Source: JACMLX01 sp040384325
GTDB taxonomy: Bacteria > Gemmatimonadota > Gemmatimonadetes > Gemmatimonadales > Gemmatimonadaceae
Assembly (NCBI GenBank): GCA_040384325.1
Contig: JAZKJL010000003.1
Span: 248,001-312,000 of the forward strand
Reading direction: 5' to 3'
DNA length: 64,000 bases
Both the position numbers and the translations under genes were made by a program. The notes under the pieces are model-generated. The model had not been told where the DNA came from and ran no database searches. It saw nothing but the letters and a program-made list of their open reading frames with translations. How positions within the stretch are numbered: position 1 is the first letter of the stretch; every line of letters starts with the position of its first letter. Shown in pieces: positions 27,246-36,085 of this stretch.

Positions 27246-27626
27246 TTAATCCTCGTCGTCGTCGTCGTCGCCCGCTTCTTCCGCGCGGCGCTTGGCTTCC
27301 AGCTGCTCTTCGGTGAGCGGCGGGGCTCCCAGCTCGTGCTCGTGCAGCGAGATGAGGTAGCGGAGCACACCGTCATCGAGCTTCAGCGACCGCTCGAACT
27401 CGGGCAGCTTGGTCGTGTCGGTGGTGAAACGCGCGACGACGTAGTAGCCGGTCTCACGCTTCTTGATCTGGTAGGCCAGCTGACGACGGCCCCAGTTGTC
27501 GATCGTGGCCTCTTCGGCCAGCGACAACAGGCCATGGTGCTTGGCCAGCTTCTCGGCGATCACTCCATCTTCGAGCGCACTGTCGAAGATGTAGACGGCC
27601 TCGTACGGACGCATGATTGCGGTCAC
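27246..27626 (-). CDS. rpsF: Small-subunit ribosomal protein bS6
   Basis: The roughly 126-residue protein carries the bS6 fold (MRPYEAVYIFDSAL, IDNWGRRQLAYQIKKRETGYY split by position, and a C-terminal acidic tail DDDDDED). It heterodimerises with bS18. Start choice: GGGAGG at 27637-27642 sits ten bases before the GTG at 27626, whereas the ATG at 27614, which matches the usual family N-terminus, lacks such spacing. Either is possible. First gene of the ribosomal unit; a leader with competing stems precedes it. Confidence 0.95.
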   Translation of the reverse strand: MTAIMRPYEAVYIFDSALEDGVIAEKLAKHHGLLSLAEEATIDNWGRRQLAYQIKKRETGYYVVARFTTDTTKLPEFERSLKLDDGVLRYLISLHEHELGAPPLTEEQLEAKRRAEEAGDDDDDED

Positions 27627-27690
27627 GAGTGGCAATCCTCCCTGTGGTCAGAACCGCCCCCCGCGGGTTGCCGACGCAGGAGGAGGGGAA
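27627..27690 (-). promoter_or_regulatory. Possible structured rpsF leader
   Basis: On the minus strand the leader contains GGCAA (27672-27668) complementary to TTGCC (27635-27631), which would enclose the ribosome-binding GGGAGG. A second pairing (AACC with GGTT, within 27652-27669) uses overlapping bases and would exclude the first. bS6:bS18-responsive leaders are known before rpsF in many bacteria. I could not match the published motif base by base, so this is a suggestion only. Confidence 0.25.
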
Positions 27691-27694
27691 TGAA

Positions 27695-27718
27695 GGGCGC
27701 CCCACCTGAGGGGCGCCC
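27695..27718 (-). terminator. Terminator hairpin after the quinone oxidoreductase gene
   Basis: A perfect 9-base stem GGGCGCCCC/GGGGCGCCC with a 6-base loop lies about 75 bases past the minus-strand stop at 27794 and is followed by TTCATTCC. It separates that gene from rpsF. Confidence 0.65.
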
Positions 27719-27793
27719 GTTGTCCCGCGCTGGCGACGCCGGGCGCGGACTAGCCCTGCAACCTAGCCGGACCGGAGGCGCGACGGAACCTCC

Positions 27794-28798
27794 TCAGGTG
27801 AACGTCAGCGCCACCTTGCCGATCGTCCCGTTGCCTTCGACCAGCGCGTGCGCCTCGCCGATCCGTTCCAGCGGGAAGGTGGCGTCGATGCGCGGTGCCA
27901 GGCGGCCGTCGGCCAGCAGCGGCATCACCGCGCGCTCGAAGGCCGCCGTAACGGCCACCCGCTCCTCGAGGGCGCGGCTGCGGAGCACGGTGCCGCGGAT
28001 GGTGAGCCGCTTGCCGAGGATGGCCCGCAGGTCCATGGTCGCCTTGGCACCGGCCAGTGCCCCGATCAGCATCAGCCGTCCGCGCGGCGCCATGGCGGCG
28101 AGGCTGCCGGCGGTGTAGTCGCCACCGACCAGGTCCACCACCACGTCCACCCCGCGGCCGCCTGTCCACGCACCCACTGCGTCGGCGATCCATGCCCCCT
28201 CGCCGGGCTGGCAGCCATCGCTCATGCCCGCCTCCCGCGCGGCGTCCAGTTTTGCGGCGCCCCGTGCCGTGCCGTACACCGATGCCCCCCACGTCACCGC
28301 CAGCTGCACCGCGGCCAGCCCGACCCCGCTGCCCACCGCGTGCACCAGCACCCGTTCGCCGGCCTGCAGTCCCGCCTGCACGATCATCGCGTCGTGCGCC
28401 GTGATGTAGGCCTCGGGGCTGGCGCCAGCCACCGGCCACGACAAGCCGTCCGGCACACGCGCCACCGCCCGCGCGTCGGTCGCCAGGTACTCGGCGTGTG
28501 CGCCGCCGCCCACCAGCCCGCACACGCGGTCGCCAACCACCCATCCGGTGACGCCGTCGCCCAAGGCGACCACTTCGCCGGCGAACTCGAGCCCCGGAAT
28601 GTCGGCCGGCACGCCGGCTGGCGCCGGATAGCGACCCATGCGCTGCAGCAGGTCGGCGCGGTTGATCGCCGACGCGACGACGCGAATCAGCAGGTCGTCG
28701 CGACCCATCGTCGGCAACGGGCGCGACTCGATCGCGAGAACGTCAGGTCCGCCTGGGGCGGTGATCACCGCGGCGCGCATGCTGGTGGGAAGCGTCAT
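27794..28798 (-). CDS. Zinc-free MDR-family NAD(P)H:quinone oxidoreductase (PIG3-like)
   Basis: The 334-residue protein is a medium-chain reductase of the quinone oxidoreductase/PIG3 type. It has MRAAVITAPGGPDVL at the start, the SAINRADLLQRMGRYP segment, PGLEFAGEVVALG, and the Rossmann motif VHAVGSGVGLAAVQLA. DVVVDLVGG and IDATFPLERIGEAHALVEG follow. Structural zinc cysteines are absent. It would reduce quinones with NADPH in the cytoplasm; the physiological substrate is unknown. ATG at 28798 or at the Met seven residues later are both possible. Confidence 0.88.
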   Translation of the reverse strand: MTLPTSMRAAVITAPGGPDVLAIESRPLPTMGRDDLLIRVVASAINRADLLQRMGRYPAPAGVPADIPGLEFAGEVVALGDGVTGWVVGDRVCGLVGGGAHAEYLATDARAVARVPDGLSWPVAGASPEAYITAHDAMIVQAGLQAGERVLVHAVGSGVGLAAVQLAVTWGASVYGTARGAAKLDAAREAGMSDGCQPGEGAWIADAVGAWTGGRGVDVVVDLVGGDYTAGSLAAMAPRGRLMLIGALAGAKATMDLRAILGKRLTIRGTVLRSRALEERVAVTAAFERAVMPLLADGRLAPRIDATFPLERIGEAHALVEGNGTIGKVALTFT

Positions 28799-28848
28799 CC
28801 GCAGAGTCTCGCACGCCCCCGGCCATCACACCACCCCGACGCGGCGTT

Positions 28849-30198
28849 TCACCGCGCCGCGTCAGGCACGGTCAACCATGCCCCCTGCTTGAGCCGCATC
28901 GTGATCGCGTGCAGGCAGTCACGCCCCTGGAGCGGATTGCACGACAGGGCCAGTGCGCTGGCCTCGTAGCCGGGTGCCAGCCGTGCGATGCGTCGCGCGG
29001 GAAAGATCGCCAGCGGCGTCGTCACGCTCATCAGTCGCAACTCCTCCACCGGTGAGAGACCGAGCAGGCGTGCGGTGGTGGCAGGATCGTCGCGGATGAT
29101 GCCCGCGTCACTGTAGGTGTCGCTGCCGGCCAGCAACTGCACGCCAGCCCGCTGCAGGGACCGCGCGTTGCGCACCGTCACGTCGCGCAGCCGACGCAAC
29201 GCTGCCGTGTCGGTGCCAGCCTGCCGCGCGCTGAGCACGAGTGTGGCCGTCATCAGCACGCGCCGCTGTCCGGCCAGCCTGATCGTGGACTCGGGGAGCA
29301 CCATCGTGCGCGCCGCGCTGTCGGTGGCGATCGGTGCACCGTATCCGGGTACGTGCGCAAAGCCATCCACGCCGGCGCGCAGTGCGATCTCCATGTCGTA
29401 TGGCGTCTCGATGTGTGCCCACACCCGCCGCCCCAGTCGGTGTGCCGCCTCCACCAGCGGTGGAAGCAACGCCGGGTTCATGCCGTAGAAGCCGTAGTGC
29501 GTGGAATCACCGTGCCGCGCCGTCCAGCGCTCCGAGTCCAGCAGCATCACCTTCAGCGCCGGCACCGTGTCGCGCGCCAGGCGCGTCACGATCGCCGCCA
29601 GTTGCGGCAGGCTGTCCAGACGGTGGTACACGTCGCCATCGCGGCGCAGGCTCCGGGCCGCAGCCACGCGCTCCGAGTCCACCTGCCAGAAGCGCCGGTA
29701 CAGACCCAGCGACTCGTACAGCACCTGCGGATGTCCACCACTCGACGTCACGGCGCCATCGGCGTACGTCACGTCCACACTCGTCGGCACGTTGACCCGT
29801 GCTGCGATTTCGCGTCGTCCGGCGCGCGAGTTGGTCAGCGGTTGCACGTAGAACACGCCGACACGGAGATACGTGTCGCGGATTGCCTCGAAGCCGAAGC
29901 CGGAGTCGGGGCTGTGCGTGTGTGCGTCGGCATACGGCGGCACCATGAAGCGTCCGCTGAGGTCGACCACGCTGTCCGCTGGCTGCGCCGGGCGCGACAC
30001 GAACAGTCCGTCGCGCATCCATCGCGATCCGGCGGTGAATGTCGCGCCGTCGAACCATCGCGCGCCACGCAGTTCCACCACTGGGCCACTGGGCGACGAC
30101 GTCACCTGCGCCGCGGTACGCATCGGCGCACCGACGCACGACGACAGGAGCAGGGCGACGAGCCCGACGTGATGACGGTGAACCCGATTGTGCTGCAT
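28849..30198 (-). CDS. Amidohydrolase-family lipoprotein
   Basis: The 449-residue protein starts with a short signal ending in a lipobox (LLLSSC near residue 16), so it is probably membrane-anchored outside the cytoplasm. Metal-site elements of the amidohydrolase superfamily are visible: DAHTHSPDS, a Lys in VPALKVMLLDS, His residues in VWAHIETPYD and GFAHVPGYG, and an Asp in LAGSDTYSD. The C-terminus carries two Cys that may form a disulfide (SCNPLQGRDC). The start at 30198 is chosen for the lipobox; the frame is open to 30255. Substrate is unknown. It does not adjoin a transporter. Confidence 0.82.
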   Translation of the reverse strand: MQHNRVHRHHVGLVALLLSSCVGAPMRTAAQVTSSPSGPVVELRGARWFDGATFTAGSRWMRDGLFVSRPAQPADSVVDLSGRFMVPPYADAHTHSPDSGFGFEAIRDTYLRVGVFYVQPLTNSRAGRREIAARVNVPTSVDVTYADGAVTSSGGHPQVLYESLGLYRRFWQVDSERVAAARSLRRDGDVYHRLDSLPQLAAIVTRLARDTVPALKVMLLDSERWTARHGDSTHYGFYGMNPALLPPLVEAAHRLGRRVWAHIETPYDMEIALRAGVDGFAHVPGYGAPIATDSAARTMVLPESTIRLAGQRRVLMTATLVLSARQAGTDTAALRRLRDVTVRNARSLQRAGVQLLAGSDTYSDAGIIRDDPATTARLLGLSPVEELRLMSVTTPLAIFPARRIARLAPGYEASALALSCNPLQGRDCLHAITMRLKQGAWLTVPDAAR

Positions 30199-30293
30199 GC
30201 GGCCTCGCGCGGGATGTGAGCGGTCCGACACATCTTGCGCCACGCGTGCACGCACCGGCAGCCGGCAGTCGGTGAACCGGCCGGATGACTCGG

Positions 30294-31028
30294 TCAGCGC
30301 TCCGCGATGCGCGTGCGCTGTCGCAGCAGCGTGGACCCGGTGCGGCTGCAGCCGACGCGTGATCCGTCCGGGAACTCGGCGATCAGCCGGCGATCGTCAC
30401 CCGGCACCAGCCGTGTCACCCAGCTCAGGTTCACCACGTGGCTGCGGTGCACGCGCACGAACAGCGCCGGGTCGAGACGCGCCGTGAGTGCGGCCAGCGT
30501 GGCACCGTAGAGCACCGCGCGCTCGGCCGTCACCACCCGCACGAAGTCGTCGCACCCTTCGAGTCGCCAGATCGCGGGAACCGCCACCGGTTGCAGTCGC
30601 GTGCCGGTGCGGAGCAGCAGCACCTGCAGCGGCGTGGCGTCCGCCGCATCCGTCGCCGGCACGCTCGCGCGCACCCGACGCACGCGGGCCAGCGCATCGC
30701 GCACCCGGTCCTGCCCGAATGGCTTGAGCAGGTAATCCACTGCATCCAGCTCGAACGCGGTGACGGCATGCTCGGCATGCGCGGTGGTGAACACGATCGA
30801 GGTCCCCGCGGGTACGTCGGCGATCGCATCCAATCCCGAGCCACCCGGCATGGTGATGTCGAGGAACAGCACGTCGACGCGGTGTGCCTGCAGCACGGCA
30901 CGCAGTGACGGCAGGTCGTCGGCCTCGGCGACGATGGTCACGCCTGGATCCGCACCCACCACGCGACGCAGCGCCTGCCGGGCCAGCGGTTCATCGTCGG
31001 CGATGATCACGCGGAGCGCCACCGTCAC
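30294..31028 (-). CDS. LytTR-family response regulator
   Basis: The 244-residue regulator has an N-terminal receiver domain (VIIADDEPLARQAL, phospho-acceptor Asp in VLFLDITMPGGSG, switch Thr in VFTTAHAEHA, Lys in LLKPFG). Its C-terminal LytTR DNA-binding domain contains ALFVRVHRSHVVNLSWV and FPDGSRVGCSR. It is a DNA-binding partner of the adjacent kinase. The GTG at 31028 begins one base after the kinase stop, so the two are translationally coupled; the longer open frame upstream overlaps the kinase and is spurious. Target genes are not evident. Confidence 0.9.
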   Translation of the reverse strand: MTVALRVIIADDEPLARQALRRVVGADPGVTIVAEADDLPSLRAVLQAHRVDVLFLDITMPGGSGLDAIADVPAGTSIVFTTAHAEHAVTAFELDAVDYLLKPFGQDRVRDALARVRRVRASVPATDAADATPLQVLLLRTGTRLQPVAVPAIWRLEGCDDFVRVVTAERAVLYGATLAALTARLDPALFVRVHRSHVVNLSWVTRLVPGDDRRLIAEFPDGSRVGCSRTGSTLLRQRTRIAER

Positions 31029-31029
31029 G

Positions 31030-32097
31030 TCAACTCGCGCTGGTGACGGGGAAGCGCGCCTCGACACACCATCCGCCCACGTCCGTGCGCGGCCCGGCGC
31101 TGAACTGCAGCCGGTCACCGAAGCAGGCTTGCAGCCGACGCCGCACCAGCGCCAGGCCGGCGCCACTGCCGCGAGTCACGGCGGTCGCTCCGAGCCCGTC
31201 ATCACGCACACGGAGCGTCACCACGTCGTCGTCGCGCCGCGCCGACACCTCGATGCGTCCCGGCCCCGGGCGTGGTGCGACGCCATGACGGATCGCGTTC
31301 TCCACCAGTGGCTGCAGCGTCAGTGCCGGCATCAGCACGCCCGCCAGCGACTCGTCGAGCGTGAAGTCGCAGCCGAGCCGCTCGCCGAGTCGCAGCGACT
31401 CCAGCGCCACGTAGTCCTGCGCCATCTGCCACTCGGCCGCCAATGACGCCATGCCGCGGCCGTCGTCGCGCCCTTCCGTCACGTACCTCGCCACACGTGC
31501 GAAACGGTCGATGGCGTCGTCGGCGCGCGCGTCGCCGCTGCGCACCAGCTCCAGCAGGGAGTGCAGGGTGTTGAACAACAGGTGTGGATCGAGCTGCGCC
31601 CGCAGCGCGCTGACCTCCGCCTGTCGCAGCAGCAGCGCCGACTGCCGGACTTCGCGAATCGCCTGCGCCGTGTAGCACGACGCCGCCACCGCGAAGTACA
31701 GCACCAGGGACGTCATCGCCTGCCAGTGCAGCGCCGGACCGCGCAGGTACTGCAACTGGAACGCACCACCGGACAGCCAGCCTGCGCTGCCGAGTGCGGT
31801 CGCGATGGTCAGGTACCACGCCACCGCGAACACCACGATGCCGACGAGGTGCAGCGGGATGAACCACCAGCGCGCGGCGAACCGCCACGGTGCCAGCCGG
31901 CAGAGTTGCCACACAGGCACCGCCGCCACTCCGGCGGCTGTCGTGTTGGCGATCGCGTCCCGAATCACCGGCATGCCGAGTCGGCTGCCGTCGGCGATGA
32001 ACACCAGCAGATACGACGTCGCCATCAGCAGCAACGCGCCCGGCACCAGGAACCGGGCGGTCCAGGCGGGCGCGATGGGCGATGCGGAAGCGGACAT
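31030..32097 (-). CDS. LytS-type sensor histidine kinase
   Basis: The 355-residue membrane kinase has about four hydrophobic helices in the first 150 residues and no separate ligand domain. Its His-kinase domain of the LytS/YehU kind has the phospho-acceptor His in AQLDPHLLFNTLHSLLEL. An ATPase domain follows with LQPLVENAIRHG (N box), RVRDDGLGA and GAGLALVRRRLQ. The signal is unknown but probably membrane-associated. It precedes its LytTR regulator directly. Confidence 0.92.
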   Translation of the reverse strand: MSASASPIAPAWTARFLVPGALLLMATSYLLVFIADGSRLGMPVIRDAIANTTAAGVAAVPVWQLCRLAPWRFAARWWFIPLHLVGIVVFAVAWYLTIATALGSAGWLSGGAFQLQYLRGPALHWQAMTSLVLYFAVAASCYTAQAIREVRQSALLLRQAEVSALRAQLDPHLLFNTLHSLLELVRSGDARADDAIDRFARVARYVTEGRDDGRGMASLAAEWQMAQDYVALESLRLGERLGCDFTLDESLAGVLMPALTLQPLVENAIRHGVAPRPGPGRIEVSARRDDDVVTLRVRDDGLGATAVTRGSGAGLALVRRRLQACFGDRLQFSAGPRTDVGGWCVEARFPVTSAS

Positions 32098-32162
32098 GCC
32101 CGGAAGCTATCCCGCCGCGATTCTGTTGCGCCGCCGACGGCGGTGAAGCGGGCGGTGAGGTC

Positions 32163-32210
32163 GGTGAACGGCGTTCGAGGTCCGGCGCGCGCGAGCCCGC
32201 GCCGTTCACC
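32163..32210 (-). terminator. Hairpin between the phosphodiesterase and kinase genes
   Basis: An 11-base perfect inverted repeat GGTGAACGGCG/CGCCGTTCACC (32163-32173 with 32200-32210) lies ten bases past the stop of the minus-strand gene ending at 32220. It probably ends that transcript ahead of the kinase gene, which starts at 32097. Confidence 0.5.
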
Positions 32211-32219
32211 CGGTGCCGC

Positions 32220-33500
32220 TCAGCGCAGCATCGTGCGCACGGAGTCGAGCGAGCCGTCGGACTCGGCGGGCCGCAACTGCAGCAACGCCGCCAGCAGCGG
32301 ATAGACGTGCACGTTGGTGAACGGTGGCACCGTCAGCCCACGGCGGAATGACGGGCCGGCAGCGACGAACAGCGCGCCCATCGAGGGCAGCGCGTTGTCG
32401 TAGCCATGCGCGCCTCCCACCTTGCCGGCGGGAACGCGAGCCAACGAGGCACGGGTGCCGATCGACCAGCCCTCATCGGCGATCGCCACCACCGGCGTGA
32501 CGCGCGCGCCGCTGTTGTAATGCAGCCGCGCCGGCAGCTCACCCTTGCGGTAGACGCTGAGGTGTGGATGCGCCTTGTGCAGCGCGTCGTACACGTACGC
32601 CTCGCGCCCCGGTTTCGGGATGATCGTCGCCACCGGGTCCCAGTCACCGACGTCGAGGCTGTCCAGCGAGACGTAGTCGTCGAGCGCGATGGCCCGTGAT
32701 GGGCTCACTTCCGTCATGCCGTGATCGGCGACGACCATCACGTTCACCCGCTCCGTCGCCCCCTGTCGCGCGATGCCGTCGATGATCGCGCCGACCGCAC
32801 TGTCCACCCGCGCGATCGCGGCATCGACTTCCGGTGAGTCGGGACCGAAGTTGTGGCCGTCGGTGTCCACGTCGCTGAAGTACACGGCGACCAGGCGCGG
32901 CGCCGCGCTGTCGGGCATCGCCAGCCACTCCAGCACACGACGCACGCGTGTATCGCGCGGCGTGGTGGCATCGAAGGCGTAGAACCAGTGCGGGCGGACG
33001 TCGCCGATCGGGGCCTCGGAGCCGGGCCAGAAGTACGTCGCGGTGCGCACACCCTGTCGCTCCGCGGTGACCCAGATCGGTTCACCGGCGAACCAGCGCG
33101 CGTCGCGCACCGCCGGATTGTTGCCGGTCTGGAATCGACCCAGCTGCGCGTCGAGCATCACGTTGGCGGCGATGCCGTGATGTTCCGGATACAGCCCCGT
33201 CACCAGCGTGTAGTGATTGGGGAAGGTCTTGGACGGAAACGACGGCAGCATGCGCTCGGCGCGCACACCGCGTGACGCCAGCTCCCGCAGCCGCACGGCC
33301 GGCGCACGATCCAGGTAGTCCCAGCGAAATCCGTCCAGCGCAATCAGCACCACCTTGGGCGGAGCCGCGGGCACCGCCGATCGCGAGCCGTGCGACGCGC
33401 AGCCGGCCAGCGCCAGGAGCAGCGCTGCACCTCGCAGCGCGCCGATCGGAATTGTTCGCCACCACGCGGCGGGCGGCTGTCTGTCGTGCCGTACGGCCAT
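32220..33500 (-). CDS. Type I phosphodiesterase/nucleotide pyrophosphatase lipoprotein
   Basis: The 426-residue protein has a lipobox (LLALAGC near residue 38) and an alkaline-phosphatase-superfamily NPP domain. Metal and nucleophile motifs are visible: LIALDGFRWDY, the nucleophile Thr in SKTFPNHYT, YFSDVDTDGHNFG, VVADHGMTE and GGAHGYDN. NPP enzymes cleave phosphodiester or pyrophosphate bonds outside the cytoplasm. The ATG at 33500 is chosen for the lipoprotein signal; the frame upstream overlaps another gene. Substrate is unknown. Confidence 0.88.
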   Translation of the reverse strand: MAVRHDRQPPAAWWRTIPIGALRGAALLLALAGCASHGSRSAVPAAPPKVVLIALDGFRWDYLDRAPAVRLRELASRGVRAERMLPSFPSKTFPNHYTLVTGLYPEHHGIAANVMLDAQLGRFQTGNNPAVRDARWFAGEPIWVTAERQGVRTATYFWPGSEAPIGDVRPHWFYAFDATTPRDTRVRRVLEWLAMPDSAAPRLVAVYFSDVDTDGHNFGPDSPEVDAAIARVDSAVGAIIDGIARQGATERVNVMVVADHGMTEVSPSRAIALDDYVSLDSLDVGDWDPVATIIPKPGREAYVYDALHKAHPHLSVYRKGELPARLHYNSGARVTPVVAIADEGWSIGTRASLARVPAGKVGGAHGYDNALPSMGALFVAAGPSFRRGLTVPPFTNVHVYPLLAALLQLRPAESDGSLDSVRTMLR

Positions 33501-33580
33501 CACGAATCCGGGATCTGGTGTCACCCGGCGGGGCGTGCACGGGGCTGCAAGATACTCGCCCCGCGACGGAGGTGCGGGCG

Positions 33581-34765
33581 TCAGGCCGACCGGCGCTGCA
33601 CGGCTCCCGCCGGCCCGGCATCCGAGTCGGCAAGCATGACGCCTCCCATGGCCGAGCGCTTGGCCTGGTACATCGCACGGTCCGCGCGCGCGATCCACTG
33701 CGCCAGGTCTTCGGCCGGCTGCAACTGCGCCACGCCGACCGACGCACCGAGCGCGAACTCCATCGCCTGCGTCGGGGCAGGGAGGGCCTTCACCTGGTCG
33801 AGCAGGCGTTTCGCCAGCGTTTGCGCCACCAGCAGGTCGCAGTTGTTCAGGATCACCGCGAACTCGTCGCCACCGTACCGGCAGACCACGTCCGACTGCC
33901 GCAGGAAGACCAGCTTCAGTGCCTGCGCCACGGTGGTGATGGCGCAGTCACCGGCCACGTGCCCGTACGAGTCGTTGATGATCTTGAGCTTGTCGAGATC
34001 GATCATCAGCAGCGTCACCGGCGCGCGACCGAGTGAGAACAGCTGCGCCGCACGCAGCGCCATCAGGTCGAAGTGCTTGCGGTTCCCGACCCCGGTGAGG
34101 GGATCGGTGGCACTCTCCCTCTTCGCCTCCTCGAGTTGGCGGCCGAGCGAATCGAGTGACGAGGCCAGCGTGCGATACTGCCGCTGCTGCTCGTCACGCC
34201 GCTCGCGCAGCGTGCGATCGATCTCGCTCACCGCAGCCAGGACTTCCTCGCGGATGGTGCTCATCTGTGAGGCACTCACCACGGCCCGCTTCACCAGCGC
34301 CAGATGGGCACCAGTGCGGCTGTCGGCACTGTCGTCGATGCGCACCGCCTCGTGCACCGCCGACACGCAGCTCCAGAGCGCCGTGCGCAGCTCCGACACC
34401 AGTGCATCCACCGAGTGCTGCTCATCGCGACGCAGCTCGGTGACCGTGCGCACCAGCCCACCCCAGTCGCGATGCGGGATGCCCACCGCCGCGTCGTCGA
34501 CGCCGTCCACCGACATGCCGAGCGTGGCATGCCGCTGCCAGGCGGTCAATTCCCTCGCGGTCACCTCGGCGGGGCGATGCGGGAGGTCCACCGGGTGGTG
34601 CGCCAGCGCGGCCAGCACGCCACCGAGTGCATCCAGCAGCTGCGTCACATCGTCGGCAGGGCTCGCGGCGCGCAGGTCACCCGGCTGCGCCGAGGGATCG
34701 ACGCGCGCAGCCCCGGCGGACGCGGTGCCGAGGTGAGGGTCGTGCTCCTTCTTGAAGAAGAACAT
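33581..34765 (-). CDS. GGDEF-domain diguanylate cyclase
   Basis: The 394-residue soluble protein has an N-terminal alpha-helical region (about 1-215) of unknown type and a C-terminal GGDEF domain starting near DPLTGVGNRKHFD. The active site reads YGGDEF, and an inhibitory RxxD site (RQSD) lies exactly five residues before it, so product inhibition by cyclic di-GMP is likely. No EAL domain and no membrane helix are seen. An inverted repeat lies just upstream of the start. Confidence 0.93.
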   Translation of the reverse strand: MFFFKKEHDPHLGTASAGAARVDPSAQPGDLRAASPADDVTQLLDALGGVLAALAHHPVDLPHRPAEVTARELTAWQRHATLGMSVDGVDDAAVGIPHRDWGGLVRTVTELRRDEQHSVDALVSELRTALWSCVSAVHEAVRIDDSADSRTGAHLALVKRAVVSASQMSTIREEVLAAVSEIDRTLRERRDEQQRQYRTLASSLDSLGRQLEEAKRESATDPLTGVGNRKHFDLMALRAAQLFSLGRAPVTLLMIDLDKLKIINDSYGHVAGDCAITTVAQALKLVFLRQSDVVCRYGGDEFAVILNNCDLLVAQTLAKRLLDQVKALPAPTQAMEFALGASVGVAQLQPAEDLAQWIARADRAMYQAKRSAMGGVMLADSDAGPAGAVQRRSA

Positions 34766-34778
34766 GAGGCGGTCCGGG

Positions 34779-34839
34779 GAACATGAGTATTCTCAAAGCA
34801 TCGGCCGCGCGGCGAAAACCTTGAGAAATCCTCATGTTC
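34779..34839. repeat. Imperfect inverted repeat overlapping the M20 stop codon
   Basis: GAACATGAGTATTCTCAAAG (34779-34798) is nearly complementary to CTTGAGAAATCCTCATGTTC (34820-34839), with a loop of about 21 bases. The right arm overlaps the stop of the M20 gene and the structure precedes the GGDEF gene, whose own start repeats CCTCATGTTC. It may be a terminator for the upstream operon, an operator, or both. Confidence 0.5.
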
Positions 34840-36085
34840 GGGAATCAGGTGCCCCGGCCAATGCGCGCGATGCGACGCGTGCGCACTCTGCCAGCACCGC
34901 CGCCCCGACCAGGATGGCGCCCTCCGACACGTCGAATCGGGGCGAATGCGCGGCGGTCGCAGGCTCACCCGGCGCCCGGGCGCCGAATCGCAGGAAGCAG
35001 CCGGAGATGCGTTCCATGTAGAACGCGAAATCTTCACCACCCATGTTGGTGATGCCGAACGGCACCACCGCCGCCTCGCCCAGGACTGCGGTCGCCGCCT
35101 CGCGCGCCCACAGCGATTCGCGCACTGGATTGACGATCGGCGGCGTCCCGTCGGAAAACTCCACGCTGGCGGTGACCCCATGCGCCGACGCCGTCGTGCT
35201 GGCGATGTGTGTCACTTCGGCGACCAGCCTCGCACGCGTGTCGGCGTCCATCGCCCGCAGGGTGCCGGTGAGCGTGGCCGTCTCCGGAATCACGTTCGGT
35301 GCGATGCCGGCGTGGACGCTGCCGACGGTGCAGACGGCCGGTCGTGCCGGGTCGATGCGGCGTGACACGACGGTCTGCAATGCCATGATCACCGCCGCCG
35401 CCGCCACGATCGGATCGGCGGCTTCGTGTGGTCGCGCTCCGTGCGCGCCCTGCCCGTGCAGCACGATCGTGAAGCTGTCGGCCGACGCCGCCAGCGCACC
35501 CGGCTCGGCGATCACCTCGCCGACCACGAAGCGGCGGTCGACATGTCCACCGAAGATCGCCGCGACGCCGTCCAGCGCACCGCTCGCCAGCATCGCGGCC
35601 GCCCCGGCGCCGATTTCCTCCGCCGGTTGCAGGACGATCAGCACGTCGCCGGCCGCGGGTGTGTGCAGCAACTGCATCGCGGCACCGATTGCCCACGTGG
35701 CATGCACGTCGTGTCCGCAGGCATGCATCACGCCGGTCACCGACGACGCGAAGGGCAGCCCGGTGGCCTCCGTGATCGGCAGTGCGTCGATGTCGCCGCG
35801 GATGGCGACCACCGGCGCGCTCCGGTCGCGACCGGGGATTCGCGCCACCAGGCCAGTGTTCGCGACGCGGCGCACGTCCTGCACGCCGAGCGCCGCGAGT
35901 TCCGCAGCCAGTCGCGCTGCCGTCTGGTGCTCGTGGTTCGACAGTTCGGGATGCTGGTGCAGCGCGCGGCGCAGGCCGAGCAGCGCTGCGACCTCATCGT
36001 CGCTGAACGTTTGCAGCGCGCGCGCCGGCGCGACCAGCTGGTGGCGCAGCGGCAGCGCCGCCATTGGTGTGTCGATGCCGGTCAT
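34832..36085 (-). CDS. M20-family amidohydrolase (candidate N-succinyl/N-acyl-L-amino-acid hydrolase)
   Basis: The 417-residue protein belongs to the M20D aminoacylase/hippurate-hydrolase group. It has LHQHPELSNHE, the metal motif MHACGHDVHATW, QPAEEIGAGA, a dimerisation domain (HGQGAHGARPHEAADPI) and GGEDFAFYM near the end. It has no signal peptide and is likely cytoplasmic. It overlaps the racemase stop by four bases (ATGA) and is last in a GNAT-racemase-M20 unit. In Geobacillus kaustophilus the same trio converts D- to L-amino acids through N-succinyl derivatives, the M20 enzyme releasing the L-amino acid. That role is inferred from context; the acyl group is unproven. Confidence 0.85.
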   Translation of the reverse strand: MTGIDTPMAALPLRHQLVAPARALQTFSDDEVAALLGLRRALHQHPELSNHEHQTAARLAAELAALGVQDVRRVANTGLVARIPGRDRSAPVVAIRGDIDALPITEATGLPFASSVTGVMHACGHDVHATWAIGAAMQLLHTPAAGDVLIVLQPAEEIGAGAAAMLASGALDGVAAIFGGHVDRRFVVGEVIAEPGALAASADSFTIVLHGQGAHGARPHEAADPIVAAAAVIMALQTVVSRRIDPARPAVCTVGSVHAGIAPNVIPETATLTGTLRAMDADTRARLVAEVTHIASTTASAHGVTASVEFSDGTPPIVNPVRESLWAREAATAVLGEAAVVPFGITNMGGEDFAFYMERISGCFLRFGARAPGEPATAAHSPRFDVSEGAILVGAAVLAECARVASRALAGAPDSRT

